Origin: a bacterium
GTDB taxonomy: Bacteria; Desulfobacterota; Binatia; UBA12015
Length of the DNA stretch: 5,447 nt
Assembly (NCBI GenBank): GCA_018970825.1
Contig: JAGWVP010000239.1
Span: 1-5,447, forward strand
Direction: 5' to 3'
Shown: piece by piece, positions 4,225-5,447 of the stretch
Layout: every line of letters starts with the position of its first letter
Position numbering within the stretch: the stretch's first letter is position 1
Translations under genes and position numbers: made by a program
Notes under the pieces: model-generated
What the model saw: the letters and a program-made list of their open reading frames with translations, nothing else
Told to the model about the DNA's origin: nothing
The model's database searches: none

Positions 4225-5447
4225 GTGGATATCGCGTCGCTCCTCTTCCCGACCCGCCCCGCCGCGAAGGCGCAGACCGGCATCGGCTCGGTCTTCATGC
4301 AGTCGCACCCGCCCATCACCGCGCTCACCCGCACGCCCCAGCAGACGGCGCGCGAGGCGCAGCAGATCGGCGCCTCCGACGCGACGATCCGGGCCGCCGA
4401 GCGGGTCATCGCGAGCCGTTTCTCGACCGCGGGCTGGGAGCTCGAGGACCGCGACGGGGTGACCGTCGGCGAGGGGCCGGACGACAACTCGGAGCCGGGC
4501 TACCTCGCGATCCGCGACCTCCTCCGCCGGCCGTACAACCCGCAGGCGGGCGACCCGCAGACGCAGACGCCCCGGACGTGGGCGCAGCTCACCTCGCTCA
4601 CGTGCCGCCACATGGGCCTCTGCGGCGTCGCGTTCTGGTACCTCGACCAGGCCGAGGCGCTCGCGGGCACGCCGCTCTCGATCCTGTACATCAACCCGGC
4701 CCGGATGACCCCCGTCCTCGACCGCGCGGGCGCGCTCACCGGCTGGGTCCTCGACAAGGACAAGCCGAACGGCGACGTCCCCCTCGAGGTCGAGCGCGTC
4801 ATCCCCTTCTACCTCGAGCCGCCCGACGAGGGCGTCTGGCCGCACGGGCTCGTCGAGAGCGCGATCGCGAAGAGCGAGGTCTCCCGCCTCGCCGACCGGC
4901 ACGTCTCGATGACGCTTGCCGCCGGTGGCCGCCTGTCGGGGATCATGTCGCCCAAGGAGGGCTTCCTCGACGACGCGGTCTACCACCAGCTCGTGCGCGA
5001 CATCCGCACGATCGCGGAAGCCCCCGACGCGGCGAAGCGGATGCTCATCCTCCGCGGCCCGGTCGAGTACACGCAGTCGTCGGCGAGCCTGTCGGACCTC
5101 GACCTCGTCGCGCTCTCCCACCTCACCCGCGAGGACAAGCTCGCGCTGTGGGGCGTCCCCCACTCCATCCTCGGCCTGCCGACCCCGGGCGGGCTCGGTG
5201 GCGGCACGTCGAAGGACGCCGACGAGGCGATCTTCTGGCAGAACGCGGTCGGACCGCGCCTCCGCGCGTTCGCCGAGACGCTCCAGACGCTCCTCCTCGA
5301 CCGCTACGCCGCGCTCGGCCTGCCGGTCGAGATCGAGTTCGAGGAGCCCGAGTTCGACGACCGGATGCCGCAGTTCGACATGGCCGCGAAGTCGATGGTC
5401 ATCCCGATGACGACGAAGGAGCGGCGCGACCTCCTCGGGCTCGACCC
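4225..5447 (+). CDS. Portal protein, HK97-type, 3' partial
   Basis: The frame is open from GTG 4225 to the window edge (407 full codons plus two bases), with no stop. It begins MDIASLLFP. HK97-type portal features appear in order: a polar N-terminal arm; the LTCRHMGLCGVAFWYL helix and strand (125-140); ILYINPARMTPVLDRAGALT (153-172); the clip-region stretch VIPFYLEPPDEGVWPHGLVE (192-211); TREDKLALWGVPHSILGLP (301-319); and a FWQNAVGPRLRAFAETLQTLL helix (337-357). Portals form the dodecameric ring at one capsid vertex through which the terminase pumps DNA and on which the tail assembles. The missing end is probably several tens of residues or more. Position right after terL is standard for tailed phages. 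GTG 4225 is the first start after the upstream in-frame TAG; Met25 (ATG 4297) is a less likely alternative. Only two bases of the last codon are present. Confidence 0.9.
   Translation, partial: MDIASLLFPTRPAAKAQTGIGSVFMQSHPPITALTRTPQQTAREAQQIGASDATIRAAERVIASRFSTAGWELEDRDGVTVGEGPDDNSEPGYLAIRDLLRRPYNPQAGDPQTQTPRTWAQLTSLTCRHMGLCGVAFWYLDQAEALAGTPLSILYINPARMTPVLDRAGALTGWVLDKDKPNGDVPLEVERVIPFYLEPPDEGVWPHGLVESAIAKSEVSRLADRHVSMTLAAGGRLSGIMSPKEGFLDDAVYHQLVRDIRTIAEAPDAAKRMLILRGPVEYTQSSASLSDLDLVALSHLTREDKLALWGVPHSILGLPTPGGLGGGTSKDADEAIFWQNAVGPRLRAFAETLQTLLLDRYAALGLPVEIEFEEPEFDDRMPQFDMAAKSMVIPMTTKERRDLLGLD

Noticed and set aside
3655..5163. Very long minus-strand ORF (502 codons) opposite terL, the two-helix gene and portal
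   Set aside because: It is antisense to genes with clear catalytic motifs. Its translation is Arg/Asp/Gly/Val repetitive, as expected from GC-rich complement codons, and shows no family motif.
1..5447. CRISPR array, tRNA, rRNA, insertion sequence, toxin-antitoxin or defence system
   Set aside because: No regularly spaced repeats, cloverleaf-like sequence, transposase motifs or defence-family motifs were seen on either strand.

Overview
The window is a compact, very GC-rich stretch (low-70s percent GC by eye) of a tailed bacteriophage or prophage. All supported genes are on the plus strand and read from a phosphoesterase, through a group of lysis-type small proteins, into the DNA-packaging and portal genes. 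Codons end almost always in C or G, and several genes start with GTG. This suggests a phage of a high-GC host, most likely an actinobacterium. The host guess is inference: no tRNA, integrase or host gene is present to fix it.

Layout. (1) 1-645: 3' part of a calcineurin-like metallophosphoesterase. (2) 646-856: the only sizeable non-coding gap (211 nt). It is C-rich and nearly free of T up to about 770, and then holds a possible 28-codon ORF. (3) 857-2242: a lysis-type cluster. It comprises a coiled-coil plus one-membrane-helix protein (XhlA-like), a C39-like cysteine peptidase (candidate endolysin), a 55-residue single-helix protein, a 70-residue two-helix holin candidate, and a roughly 30-35-residue single-helix peptide. 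(4) 2242-2451: a small Cys/His protein of unknown function. (5) 2448-4069: terminase small and large subunits. (6) 4066-4221: a 51-residue two-helix membrane protein. (7) 4225-end: HK97-type portal protein, running off the window.

From 857 onward the genes are joined almost without gaps by ATGA/GTGA/TAGTG overlaps. Only two strong Shine-Dalgarno sequences are visible, before the holin candidate (1938) and before the small terminase (2448). This fits one polycistronic late message with translational coupling. The packaging logic is conventional: TerS recognises DNA, TerL pumps and cuts it, and the portal is the docking ring. Two things are less conventional. The candidate lysis genes sit directly upstream of the terminase, and there are five small membrane proteins (one of them between TerL and portal), more than a minimal holin-endolysin pair needs. 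I see no CRISPR array, RNA gene, transposon or defence system. The novelty lies in the small membrane ORFs and the lysis arrangement.
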